A stretch of DNA of 64,000 nucleotides. It comes from Rhynchosporium graminicola. Taxonomy: Eukaryota > Ascomycota > Leotiomycetes > Helotiales > Ploettnerulaceae. This document shows positions 1-13,128 of the stretch, piece after piece. Under the pieces are notes generated by a model. It saw only the letters and a program-made list of their open reading frames with translations. It searched no databases and was not told the DNA's origin. Within the stretch, counting starts at the first letter, position 1; every line of letters starts with the position of its first letter. Position numbers and translations under genes: made by a program. The stretch covers positions 15,592 to 79,591 of the forward strand of contig FJUW01000046.1 in NCBI GenBank assembly GCA_900074885.1, written 5' to 3'.

Positions 1-334
1 AAAGCTTTCTACGATAGAATTAATAATTACGACTACCTTAATAGTAATAAGGAGATAGACTAACGCTCGAGGGCGAGCTTTTTTCGGAGGGGGGGGTAGT
101 ATAACGACTAGTCAGGTTTAGAGGTCTCTCCCTATTAGTAGAAACACTTACTACTAAGCGAGATTACACGAGTAGAGTTTAGAGGCCCCTTTTCATATAT
201 ATACTTCCCTTCTCTCTCTACTTCTTTACTCCTCAGTTATAGATTCTTAAGTGATTCTTACTACTTCATATTCATAGCAATATAAGGTCTTATTACTCAG
301 GTAGTTTTGAGACCTTTCTAGAGCAAGCGTCACA
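1..334 (+). mobile_element. 3' end of an A-family Ty3/Gypsy retrotransposon (truncated by window edge)
   Basis: The first 99 bases match the last internal bases of element A1 (22139-22237): the end of pol followed by a G-rich polypurine tract. The 3' LTR is 100-334 (235 bp) and ends in CGTCACA, the inverse of the TGTGACG start seen in the A1 5' LTR. The LTR matches those of A1 and A2 with mostly C/T and G/A differences. The 5' part lies outside the window, so no TSD can be checked. Confidence 0.9.
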
Positions 335-568
335 CAGAAGAATAAGACTAATTAGATATAATTAAGAAGTATTACTTAAAAGCTATTATTACTATTAATT
401 TAGTCCGTAGTACTATAAGGATAAAAGAAGAATAGTTATATAAAAAGTATTATTTATAACTATATATAGTTAGCGACTAGCTAGCCGAAGTTAAGAAGCT
501 ATTAGTTAGAGTAGACCGATAGAAGTAAATATAAGAGCAGTCTCCTAAGATAAACTAATAAGTAGTAG
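335..568. other. AT-rich RIP-degraded DNA, unidentified
   Basis: No open frame, LTR end or recognisable domain was found. Base composition (many TA steps, few CA/TG) matches the surrounding repeats, so it is probably an older decayed repeat interrupted by the solo LTR at 569-736; the same kind of sequence resumes at 742-1068. Confidence 0.5.
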
Positions 569-736
569 TGTCACGGGTGAGCAACGCGTACGCAGATGGT
601 CAAGTGTAGTATTCAAGAAGTTCGATATAGGAGAGAGTCAGGTTCTAGCCTAGCTCCGAAGGAAAACATGCGGGTGCCGCTAGGCTTAGTAAGCACAGAC
701 ATCGCCGGTGCTTAATCCTGGGGCTCGCCCCTTACA
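569..736. mobile_element. Short solo LTR (or LTR-like element), TSD AGTAG
   Basis: A 168 bp segment starts TGTCACGGG and ends CCCCTTACA, imperfect inverted ends with the TG...CA rule. It is flanked by the perfect 5-bp direct repeat AGTAG (564-568 and 737-741). It is visibly richer in G+C and in CA/TG dinucleotides than the flanks. It does not match the LTRs of families A, B, C or D here. Either it arrived after RIP of the surroundings or it is too short to trigger RIP. Strand cannot be decided. Confidence 0.7.
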
Positions 737-741
737 AGTAG

Positions 742-1068
742 ACTCGATAGATTAGGAAATAACTCTTATTATTATTATAATTATAATAATAAAAAAGGAA
801 CTCTAATAAGTAAGCTCTATAGAGATCTAGAGACGGAAAGCGGAGTAGCTTTACTTTTACTATAGATAAAATAGATATATATTTTATAACTACTATGTAA
901 AACTCGCTATAACTAAGAAGAAGAAAGGCTAAGTAATAATAACTAAGATAGAGATAAAGAAGTCGAAGCCGATGGAAGTCGAGATAGAAAGATCGAGCTC
1001 CGAATTAGAGAGCTCGGGAAAAGAATAGCTTCTATTTAAAATCGCTAATAGAAGTAAAAGGAGGTTAA
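742..1068. other. AT-rich RIP-degraded DNA, unidentified
   Basis: No recognisable coding or LTR features. It borders the outer end of element C2 at 1069. Purine-rich runs are present but are not informative. Confidence 0.5.
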
Positions 1069-1498
1069 TATAACGATACAAGACTTAAGGCGGGTATACG
1101 AGTAAAGATAAAATAAGTAGGGAGGCTAAGAGCGATCTTATATAATCTACTACTAAGGAAAAAAGAAGATAAGGAAGAAAAAGAAGAGATATAAGATATA
1201 AGGCACCTTATATATATATACTTGTGACGACACCTTACCTGAATGTCATATGAGGAGAAGGACAGTTACCGGGGCCCAAGTTCATAGGTATTATAAGTAT
1301 CCCGGCATAACTAGTATCCGACTTAGTATAGTATCAGACTAGTACTAGTATATATATATAAGGTACCTCGTACTTCATATCTCTTCTTTTCCTTCCTTAT
1401 CTTCTTATTTCCTTAAAAGTAGACTATATAAGATCGCTCTTAGCCTCCTTACTTGTTTTATCTTACTCGTATACTACCTTAAGTCTTATGTTATTATA

Positions 1499-4400
1499 TT
1501 AAATAAGAAGATTAAGATAGCCGGAGATAGCCTAATATAATATCTTACTTACTAAGTTAGTTATTCGATAAATACTCGTATATAGCCGAGATTCTAGAGA
1601 TCTCTCGGATAGCTATAAATCAGGGTTTAATTTAGCTTATTATAAATAGTATAATAGAGGAGGTCTTCGCTAACGCTCCTTTAATAACTCCCTTAGTATA
1701 AAGGAATTATAAATAGATTTTAAAGAAAGTATAATAATACCCTAGAACTTTAACTTTTATATATCGCTACTGAAATAGCTCTAATATATCTCTTTTTAAG
1801 CTATTATTATAGCTCTTAACTAACTAACTAGAGACCTCTCCGGTTCTAGAGGAACTTAACGCGATCCTCCCCGCTTTACCTCCGAACTTAATCTATTATA
1901 TCCTCCTTTACTCTAAATATCTCTAGTACTAGAGAATATTAATACTTTATTAAGGAAGTACTAACTAAGAGAGAAAAGAGAATAAAAGCGAAACTTATTA
2001 GGAGTATAATCGCTAAGTACTCCTACTTCTACAGATAACTCGAATCTGATCTATTCCCTCTTATAACGATTAGCGGACTAAGAGAAAAAGAATAACTCTC
2101 TAGAAGATATTATAAATAGATTAATCTCTATATAAGATAAGTTTCTCGTAGGGATCCCTTACTTATCTTCGACTCTTCTACTAGAGCGAGTACTATAATC
2201 TCTGCGTATTCCGGAGTTTAATAAGCTAATAAACTCTATTCTAATAGATACTACTAAGAGAGAGGATACTATCCTTAATAAACTATCGCCCTCTCCTAGC
2301 GCTAAATTAGTAGAGTTACGCCCTAGGAAGTCTTATCTTACTGAGAAGATATTACCTTTAGATAATAGATTAGACTCTACTTTCCTCTAGTAGAAAGTAT
2401 CGATACGAGACCAGGTAGCTATAAATACTAATTATTACCCTACGAACCTCTCCTAGCGTGTTCTCGTATAGGGACTAATTACTGGATTAGCTAAGGAGTA
2501 TCTTACGCTTTAGTACTTTACTAACGAGTTTAAGACTAGCGATAAAATAATCTCTTATTAGGAGGGAACTTTCTTATTAGTTAAGAAGAAGATAACTATT
2601 ATAATACCTTTTATTACTTAGAAATATAATAACTTAGCTATACTCGCGAGATTTTCGCTAAGTTTCGTAGTCGACTTCAAAGCGCTATTATCTAAAGTAA
2701 AGTTAAAAAGAAGAAGTAGTTCTTCTATATATAAGATAAGATTATATTATCCTTACGCGCTTTAACTCTTATTATTAAACTAATAAAGAATAAGAATTAC
2801 GCTTCTATGGTCAGATTACTACTTTCTTTCGATATCGAGCGTCGCTATAACTCGGAACGTACTCATCCCGAGAAAAATACTACTTAAGTATAGTATTATA
2901 AGCTTACTATTACTACTACGACTTCTTCTAGTTCTACTTCTTACTAGTCCCTAAGCTTAGCTCCTCGACAAAATACTCCCGTATTATACGTACGTACCTC
3001 TAGCCCGGTATAAGCTAGTACTCCCTCCGTGCTAAAACGCCCTTCTATCTCGACTAGAGATACCCTTAGGTACTATAGTTATAGATAGCTTAGCCATATT
3101 AAGCTAGACTGCCTTAGCCCGCTTAAGGTATAATTAATCGACGAATTTCCAGAAGAGGAAGAAGTAACCGAGGAGATAGTAGAGGACTTACCTTCCGAAT
3201 CTGGACTAATATAAGAGGGAAATAATAAGGCTTAAGTAAGAACTCTTTCTTAGATCTACGTAAGTATAACCTCTCTAATCTTAACTTTAACTCCTTAATA
3301 GGAAGTAAGCAATTTATATACCCGACTATAGTTAGTATAAATAAGCTAAGAATCTCTATAAATAGCTTAATCGATACTAGAGCGAATAGGTACCTATTTA
3401 TTAATTATATTCTTACTAGACGACTATCAGGGGCCCTTAGTATTAAAATCGAGCTACTTCTCTATTCTATTCTAATACGTAGTTTCTAATAGTTTATTAG
3501 AACTTATATTATCTATTTTATATATTTATACTTTTCTACTAATAGTAAGTATATTTATAATTACCCTTTTATTCTTCTCGATTTAGGATAATAAGATATA
3601 ATTATTAGTATTAAATAGATATAACGATTTTAAGTTAAACTCGATATACTCTACTATAAGCTACTATAGCCGGAACGCTACTTATCTACCCTCTAATACG
3701 ATAAGGAGATAATTATAATTCTACTACCTTATAAACCTAATATTAATCGATCTTACTAAATTAATGCTAACGCGCGGAACTTAGCTATAAATCAGCTAGA
3801 TTAATACTAATTACCCTAAATAGTAGCGATATATTATATTAATATATTATCTCTACTATTTAATATATTCCCGCTTATCGCTAAGGAATCCGAACTCCTT
3901 TCTACTCAGAAATCATCGAGAAAGGTACCCGCGCCGAAACCCTACTACGAATATACCTCTTAACTTCTAAGGATCTAGAAACTAGTTCTAATTTACTAAA
4001 TTAGTACTATAGCTTTTCACTTTAATATAAAACGCTAAAGCTCCGAGTTATTCTTTACTAGTATCTACGAGATAGACTATATCTTATAAGATCGTCTAGA
4101 TAGCGATTCCCTTAAGGATCCCGATACTAAACGACTTATAGCTAAAAAACTACCGGAATAGTACTATACCCTTAAGGAAGCTTTTTCTAAGCGAGATTCT
4201 AATATTCTTCTGCTATATCGCTTATATAATTATAAAATTATTCTAGAAGAACTATTACTTAACGTATATTCGCCCTTATATTAGTAGTCTATAGAAGAAC
4301 TATAAGTAACTAAGAAGTACTTAATAAAGAACTTAGATAATGGATTTATTAAATCTAGTTAAAGTCCTTTCGTATTACTTATACTATTTATTAAGAAGGC

Positions 4401-6960
4401 CGATAGAGGCTTACGCTTCTATATCGACTATCGTAAGCTTAATACGGTCACTCGAAAGGATTTATATCTAATACCTAGGATCGATAAGCTCTTAACCCGT
4501 ATATCTAAAGCTATAGTTTTTACTAAACTAGATATTCAAGTAGTATTTAATCGTATCTATATAGACTCCGAATCAGAGGAGTATATTACCTTCCGAACCC
4601 GCTTCGGATCCTATAAATATAAGATACTACTTTTTAGGTTCTATAATAGACCTAGTATATACTAATAATATATAAATAATATACTACTAGATTATTTAGA
4701 TAATTTCTATATAGCTTACCTAGATAATATTCTTATATACTCGAAAACGCTCTAAGAGTACAAAGAATATATTAAATTAGTGCTATAACGCTTAATAGAT
4801 ACTAGACTTTAGGTAGATATTAAGAAGAGCGAATTCCACGTTACTCGGACGAAATACCTTAGAAATATTATTATTACTAACGGAATCGAGCTGGATCCTG
4901 AGAAGATAGTACTATTAGTAGACTAGAAGTACCCCGAAATAGTAATAGCTATAAAATCCTTCCTGGGATTCTATAGTTTTTACTATTAATTTATTCGGAA
5001 TTTAAGCCTTAATACTAAACCTCTCTTAAAACTTACTTAGCTTATAATACTATAGAATTTTACTAATAATTATAAGAAATCCTTCGATAAGCTATAGTAA
5101 TAGCTATAATTAGTATAGAAACTATACTATTTCGACCTAGAATTATAGACTAAACTAGAAACTAATACTTCTAATAGTATAATAGCTAGATTTATCTTCT
5201 AATTATATAAAGATAACTAGTAGTATCTAATTCGATTCTACTCTTATATTCTTAATAGATACGAATTAAACTAGAAGATCTATAATAAGGAACTATATGC
5301 TATTATTAAGTCTTTCCGGAAATAGAGACTTGAACTTATATTACTATAACGCTATACTAGCGTATATATAGACTATTAATCCTTAGAATACTTTATAACT
5401 ATTAAAGTCTTAACTAGTAAGTAAGCTAGATAGATAGAATTTCTATCTGAATTTAACTTTTAAATTATATATACGCTCAGTAAGGATAACGCTAAAGCTA
5501 ATATCCTTATCTATAGGGAATAGGACCTAAAGACGTAAGAAAAGTAGAAATAAGATAATAGATCTCGGGCTTTATTATTACTAGACTACTTAGATCTTAG
5601 GATTAACGCGGAATTAGCTTAATATTTTATTAATCAGATTAGTTACTTATAATTAATATTACTAAGTACTAATATACTATCTGAACTCGCACTTAACTCT
5701 TTTGATTTAATTAAGAAACTATACTAATTAAACCGAGGATTATTCTTTAATAAACGGAATAGATTATAAAACAGCTATATTATTAATAATAGCTTATTAC
5801 TTTATAATAGTCGTCTATACGTATAACGCTATACTCTATTATATACTTATCTCATTAGCGAAATCTATAATTAAGTTTCCTCTGCTTATCTAAACGCTCG
5901 TAAGACTATAGAAATAATTTCTATCTATTACTACTAGAAAGAACTCGTATCGAATATAAAATAGTATACTTATAATTACTACTCCTACTAGTACTCTTAT
6001 CTGAAGCAGATAAAATAATAAGGATTCCTTTACTTATTACTAGTACTTAGCTATCTTATATAGTACTTAGCTTAGGATTTTAAGGACTTCTTACCTAATA
6101 ACTAAGGATTTAATAAGATTCTAGTATTTATCGATTACTTAAGAAAGGACTATATATTAGTACTATACTACTATAATATCGATACCCGCGGAATAGCTAT
6201 ACTATTTATTTAATAGATATATTATTTCAGATATACCTCTAAGTTAATTATATCTGACTAAAGAGTATAGTTTATCTTATCCTTTTAATAAGAGTTTTAT
6301 TATATACTTAGAGTTAAGATTAAGCTCTTTATCTCTTTCTACTAGTAAACTAATAGATATATAGAGATTATAAACTAGTATATTAACTAACGCTTTAAAC
6401 TTTTCGTTAATTATTATAAGAGTAACTAAAGCGAAATACTACTAATAGTAAACCGCGCTTAAATAACTCTGCCTTATGATTCTATCGGTATAGCGCTATA
6501 TACCCTTAAGTATAGTATACTACTATAGAATAGCTAAGATTAGAAGTAACTTATTATATTAATACTATAAGAGAAGCTTAACTATATTAATACTAAATCC
6601 TTAGCTAAACGTACTAAATCTACTATCGAGTTTATAAAAGCTAATATACTAGCTACTTAGCAGAAGATAAGCGCTATAACTAACCTAAAATAGTATAGTA
6701 TTAACTAAGAAGTTAGAGATAAGGTATTTCTCTTTATAAGAAATCTTAAGAATTACTAGCTAAATAAAAAGCTATCTAGCCTCTAGATAAGATTATATTA
6801 AGTCTTAGCTAAGATTAAATACTCCTAAAAGCTAGATTTACTTCCTGAGATTATTACTAGTTAAGAAGAGTAAGAGTTATAAGATATACTTATTATATAG
6901 CTCCTAAGAGGTAATCTAAAGTCTTAAGTTAGCTAGCTAAGCTTTAATCTAAACTTAACT
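1499..6960 (+). pseudogene. C1 gag-pol remnant (zinc knuckle, protease, RT, RNase H, integrase)
   Basis: Reading through stops, the order is gag, CCHC knuckle (3071-3112; the first two Cys codons now read Tyr and a Gln codon is a stop), retropepsin with LIDTRA for LIDTGA (near 3370), RT (4330-4750, with YLDN in place of YLDD), RNase H (about 5150-5400) and integrase (about 5900-6550). Changes at catalytic positions are those expected from C-to-T or G-to-A mutation. The domain order PR-RT-RH-IN places it in Ty3/Gypsy. It cannot make a working protein. Confidence 0.9.
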
Positions 6961-7183
6961 TAATATAATACTTCTAATCTAATAAGTACTCTATATAATC
7001 TTAGAGACTTCTATACTATTAAGTTAAGTAAACCTAGACTTCTATATAAACTAGATTAATAGATTAAAGCTTAAGAAAAAGGAATAGATAACTATAGTTA
7101 CTTAAAGGATAATAAACTATTATAGATATTAGTATTAAATTTTATTACTAAGAATAATCCCTTAATTATATACTATAATAGCG

Positions 7184-7930
7184 CTATATCTGAAACTCTA
7201 CTTTCTCTATTACTTCTACTTTACTAGCTTTCTCCCCTAAGGTCTCCGGAGCTTCTAGTAAATCTGGAATATCTAGAACTAGAACTTCTAAATCTAACTT
7301 CTTACTTAAGGTTAATTATATAGCTCTTATAGTAGATTAAGTATAATATCTAATCCTATAAGCTTTCTTCTTTAGAGAGGGTCCGAGAGTATCCAGATCT
7401 GACGCTATCTTAGAACTAGAAGGCAGATTCCTCTTTCCCTTAGTATTAGATATTATAGCTTTAAACATAGCTTTCTTCGCAAATTCTTATAAAATAGTAT
7501 TTAACTTCTTCGTCTACTTTAATACTATTTCTACTATTACTCTAAATTTCACTGAATTTACTATTAGAATATCTAAATCCTATATTATATTAGTATTAGA
7601 CTAGTATCTAAGAGTTTAAGGATCTTAACTTATTATCTTAATAAACTCTAACTCTTTAAATACTTTCTCTATAGATTATCTTAAAGCTTAAGTCTCTACT
7701 AATTATATAGTAGTAATCTCTAATATAATAATAGGAGTAGCAGATTTCGCGAGTCGATAGATCTGATTAATAGCTTTATAAGTAGCTATAATACCGCCCT
7801 GATTAAGCTTCAGATCCTTAGCTTTATCGCTTAGAAGCAGACTAGATAGAATAATATACTCTATATTAATATAGTTAGGTAACTATAATACGTTAGTATA
7901 TATAATTATATTTAAGTTCAATTAGCTTAT
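7184..7930 (-). pseudogene. Antisense reading frame of element C1, unknown function
   Basis: On the strand opposite to pol, between integrase and the 3' LTR, one frame runs about 245 codons and is interrupted only by TAG/TAA codons explainable as mutated CAG/CAA/TGG. It ends at TAG (7184-7186). The same frame is recognisable in C2 (9770-10505, plus) with nearly the same residues, for example the shared string SDKAKDLKLNQ in C1 against SNETNNLKLNQ in C2, and a common IYRLAKS. It is rich in Lys, Ile, Leu and Ser and may be helical. I recognise no domain. Some gypsy elements are known to carry antisense ORFs; whether this one was expressed is unknown. Confidence 0.55.
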
Positions 7931-9769
7931 ATACTTAGAACTACTCTTTATCGCTAAATAATACTTATAAAGCTTAGAGTTAAGATTATTAAATAAATAT
8001 AAGAGTTCTAGGATAGGAGTATTATTATATTTCAGCTTAAGGAAAGCGCGAATATATTATATATAATAAATACGATACGCCGCCGAAAGGGCACCGGCAG
8101 GAACTAGTAAAAGTACTAGAGGTATTAGCGTTATAGACCTGTGAAACCCCTGCACCTTATCTTGAAAGTATCTATAACTCTAAGGCAGGTAACTTACTTA
8201 TAATAAGAGAAAGATTAATTAGATCGATTAATATATAAGATTATAGTAGTACTACTATAGTATTAGTAACGATATTTACTCTAGTAATTATAATATAATC
8301 TAGGGAGAGTATACTTATAGTTTAGATAGTTATTAAGGTTAAAGAAAAAAGGCTCTAATATTAATAAACCTTTTTCTTTATATATCTTACGCTCTACTTA
8401 AACTCGACTCCTACTGTAAATAGATAAAGTAAATATAGTTTACCGCTTGATTTAGAAGCTATAACTAATATAGTACTATTACGGTAATATAACTAATTAG
8501 TACTTAATAAAGAATTTACTACTATTAAAGAGTAGCTAGTACTTATTACGCGAATATCGACGGAAATAGTTATAATAAAAACTAATTTCTAGTATAAACT
8601 ATAACCTTCCGAGCTTAGGGCTATGCTCTTCTTAGGGGGGGGGTAATATAACGATAGCTTACCTGAATATTATATAAGGAGAAGGATAGTTACTAGGGCC
8701 TAAGTTCATAAGTATTATAGGTATCCCGGTATAACTAGTATCCGACTCGGTATAGTATCGGACTAGTACTATTATATATATATAAGGTGCCTTATACTCT
8801 ATATCTCTTCTTTTCCTTCCTCATCTTCTTATTTCCTTAGTAGTAGACTATATAAGATCGCTCTTAGCCTCCCTACTTGTTTTATCTTACTCGTATACCG
8901 CCTTGAGTCTTATGTCGTTATAATACTAGTACTAGTCCGATACTATACTAAGTCAGATACTAGTTATACTAGAAACTTATAATACTTATGAACTTAAGCC
9001 TTAGTATCTATCCTTCTCCTTATATGATATTCAGGTAAGCTATTATTATATTACTTCTCCCTTAAGAAGAGCTTAACCCTAAGCTCAGAAGGTTAAAGTT
9101 TATATTAGAAATTAGTCTTTATTATAATTATTTTTATTAATATTCGCGTAATAAGTACTTGCTGCCTTTTAATAGTAGTAAACTTTTTATTAAGTACTCA
9201 CTAGTTACGTTACTATAATAGTACTATATTAGTTATAGCTTCTAAATCGAGCGATAAGTTATATTTACCTTCTCTTTTTGCAGTAGAAGTTGAGTTTTAG
9301 TAAGATATAAGATATATAAAGGAAGGAGTTAATTAATATTAGAGTTTTTCTTCTTTAACCTTAATAATTACTTAAAATATAAGTATACTCTCCTTAGATT
9401 ATAATATAGTTACTAGAGTAAGTATTAGTACTAATAATATAGTAGTATTACTATAATCTTATATTATAATTGACTTAATTAAGCTTTCTTTTATTACTAG
9501 TAAGTTACTTGCCTTAGAGTTAGGAATAATCTTAAGATAAAGTATAAAGGTTTCTCGGATATATAATACTAATATTTATAATATTCTTACTAGTTCCTGC
9601 TTGTACTCTTTCAGTAGTATATTATATATATTACCTATGATATATTAGCGCTTTCCTTAAGCTAAAGTATAATAATACTCTTATCTTAGAATTTATATAT
9701 TTATATAATAAGCTTAACTCTAAGCTTTATAAGTATTATTAAGTATTAGAGAGTAGTTATAAGTATATA

Positions 9770-10505
9770 AGTTAATTTAAACTTAAATATAGTTATATAT
9801 ACTAATATATTATAATTATCTATTTATATTAATATAGAGTATATTATTTTATCCGGTTTACTTTTAAGTAACGAAACTAATAATCTGAAGCTAAATCAGA
9901 GTAATATTATAGCTACTTATAGAGCTATTAATTAGATCTATCGACTCGCGAAATCTATTACTTCTATTATTACTTTAGAGATTACTACTATATAATTAGT
10001 AGAGACTTAAGCTTTAAGATAATCTATAGAAAAAGTATTTAAGAAGTTAAAGTTTATTAATATAATAAGTTAAGATCTTAGAAACTTTAGATATTAATAT
10101 AATACTAATATAATATAAGATTTAGATACTTTAATAATAGATTTAGCGAAATCTAGAGTAATAATATAAATAGTATTAAAGTAGATAAAAAAGTTAAATA
10201 CTATTATATAGGAATTTATAAAGAAAGCTATATTTAAAGCTATAATATCTAATACTAAAGGAAAGAGGAATCTGCTTTTAATTTCTAAGATAGTATTAGA
10301 TCTAGATACTCTTAGACTCTCTCTAAAGAAGAAAGCTTATAAGATTAGCTATTATATTTAGTCTATTACTAGAGCTATATTATTAAATTTAGATAAGAAG
10401 TTAGATATAACAGTTTCGGTTCTAGATATTCTAGATAATCTAGAAGTCTTAAGAGAGAAAGCTAATAAAGTAGAAATAATAAAGAAAGTAAAGTTTTAAA
10501 TATAG
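9770..10505 (+). pseudogene. Antisense reading frame of element C2 (partner of 7184-7930)
   Basis: Plus-strand frame, antisense to the C2 pol gene, ending at TAA (10497-10499) or TAG (10503-10505). At the equivalent place C1 has CAG before the TAG, so the first stop is a RIP-type change. Codon-by-codon comparison with C1 shows mostly transition differences and a preserved frame over more than 200 codons; an indel upstream of about 9770 breaks the alignment. The start codon is not clear in either copy. Confidence 0.55.
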
Positions 10506-10569
10506 CGCTATTATAAAGTATAATTAAGAGATTATCTTTAGTAATAAATTTCAATTCTAATATTTATAA

Positions 10570-12627
10570 TAGTTTATTATCCTTTAAGTAACTATAGTTA
10601 TCTATTCTATTTTCTTAAGCTTTAATCTATAAATCTAGTTTATATGAAAGTATAAGTTTACTTAGATTAGTAGCGTAGAAGTCTCTAATCTTATATAGAG
10701 TATTTATTAGATCGAAAGCGTTATATTAAGTTAAGTTTAGATTAAAGCTTAGCTAGCTAACTTAATACTTTAGATTATCTCTTAAGAGCTATTTAGTAAG
10801 TATATCTTATAACTCTTATTCTTCTTAATTAGTAATAATCTCTAAGAGTAGATTTAGTAGCTTCTAGCTTAGTAATAAGTTATCCCGGTCCTTAAAGAGT
10901 AATTCCGAGGTGAATATATTATATATAGAAGATCTAAGAGATAAATCTAGCTTATAAGAGTATCTAATCTTAGCTAAAACTTAGTATAATTTTACTTAGA
11001 AGCTAAATAGCTTTTTATTTAGCTAGTAATTCTTAAGATTCCTTGAAAAGAGAAATACCTTATCTTTGACTTCCTAGTCGATATTATACTATTTCGAGTT
11101 AGTTATAGCGCTTATTTTTTACTAGGTAGCTAATATATTAGCTTTTATAAACTCGATAGCTAATTTAGTATATTTAGCTAAGGATTTAGTATTAATATAA
11201 TTAATCTTCTCTTATAGTATTAATATAATAAATTACTTCTAATCCTAGCTATTCTATAGTAGTATATTATACTTAAGAGTATATAGCGCTATACCGATAG
11301 AATCATAAGGCAGAGTTACTTAAGCGCGGTTTATTATTAGTAGTAGTTCGCTTAAGTTACTCTTATAATAATTAACGAAAAGTTTAAAGCGTTAGTTAAT
11401 ATACTAGTTTATAATCTCTATATATCTATTAGTTTACTAGTAGAAAGAGATAAAGAGCTTAATCTTAACTCTAAATATATAATAAAACTCTTATTAAAAG
11501 GATAAGATAAACTATACTCTTTAGTCAGATATAATTAACTTAGAGGTATATCTGAAATAATATATCTATTAAATAAATAGTATAGCTATTCCGCGGGTAT
11601 CGATATTATAGTAGTATAGTACTAATATATAGTCCTTTCTTAAGTAATCGATAAATACTAGAATCTTATTAAATCCTTAGTTATTAGGTAAGAAGTCCTT
11701 AAAATCTATAACTAAGTACTATATAAGATAGCTAAGTACTAGTAATAAGTAGAGGAATCCTTACTATTTTATCTACTTTAGATAAGAGTACTAGTAATAG
11801 TAGTAATTATAAGTATACTATTTTATATCTAATATAAGTCCTTTCTAGTAGTAATAGATAGAGATTATTTTAGTAATCTTATAAGTATTTAGATAAGTAG
11901 AAGAAACTTAATCGTAAACTTCGCTAATTAAATAGATATATAGGAGAGTATAGTATTATATATATAGACGATTATTATAAAGTAGTAAGCTATTATTAAT
12001 AATATAGCTATTTTCTAATATATTCCGTTTATTAGAGAATAATTCTTAATTAGATTAGTATAATTTCTTAACTAAATCGAAGGAGTTACGTGCGAGTTCT
12101 AATAGTATATTAGTATTTAGTAATATTAAGTATATATAACTAGTCTAATTAATAAAATACTTAGCTAATTCCGCGTTAATCCTAGGATCTAGGTAGTCTA
12201 ATAATAGTAAGACCTAAGATCTATTATCCTATTTCTACTATTCTTATATCTTCAGGTCCTATTCCTTATAACTAAAGATATTTGCTTTAGCGTTATCTTT
12301 ACTAAGTATATATATAATTCAAAAGTTAAATTCGGAAAGGAATTCTATCTATCTAGCTTACTTACTAGTAAGGACCTTAGTAGTTATAAAGTATTCTGAG
12401 GATCGATAATCCGTATATACGCCGGTATAGCGTTATAGAGATATAAGTTCTAGTCTCTATTTCCGGAAAGACTTAATAATAGCGTATAATTCCTTATCGT
12501 AGATCTCCTAGTTTAGTTCGTATCTATTAAGAACGTAGGAGTAGAATCTAATTAGATACTACTAGTTATCTTTATATAATTAGAAGATAACTCTGGCTAT
12601 TATACTATTAGAGGTAATAGTTTCTAG
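10570..12627 (-). pseudogene. C2 pol remnant, 3' part (RNase H and integrase)
   Basis: Minus-strand sequence equivalent to C1 5150-6900, with the same RNase H and integrase blocks and numerous TAA/TAG stops. It is separated from the gag-protease-RT half (30615-34265) by element B1. Confidence 0.85.
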
Positions 12628-13128
12628 TTTAGTGTAACGTTCCTGGTTCTGACTGATACGCGGTATAAAGGCTCGTCGGTTAGTATTAGCTATAAAGTAA
12701 AGTAAATAAGAAGTTCGGTTCTTAATTAGAATTAAGACGTTATAAGCAGGTGTTAATTACTATATGAATTTGAGCACGAAGCTTCTATTTAATAGCAGAA
12801 GTGCTAGTCTTATATAGAATCTTTATTCCCTTATACTAGCGGTATAAGACTATCTTGCAGAGCGCGCAAGCTCTCGCGACCTATCTAGTAGTCTAGCATA
12901 TCACGTGATCCTGGATTACCTATAGCTATAATACTATTATTACTTTAATATAAGTAGATATATAATACTACTCGCTAGTTTATACTATAACTGTATTAGT
13001 ACCTTTCCTCTAATAGTACTAACTCTTTTCTGATACTAAAACCCGTCTAGTACTTACCACTAGGTAGTACTATTAGTATTCTAGTACTAGGACAGTTTTA
13101 GTGCTAAGAACTATACTAGTTCGTGATA

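Larger units (their letters stand above)
1223..8922 (+). mobile_element. Element C1: complete but RIP-dead Ty3/Gypsy retrotransposon, TSD ATACT
   Basis: The 5' LTR is 1223-1498 and the 3' LTR 8647-8922 (276 bp each). The 5' copy starts TGTGACGACA and the ends read TGTCGTTATA, the RIP-changed inverse. A G-rich polypurine tract precedes the 3' LTR. The 5-bp repeat ATACT is at 1218-1222 and 8923-8927. It is inserted inside the minus-strand 3' LTR of a second member of its own family (C2), giving an inverted pair. Confidence 0.93.
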
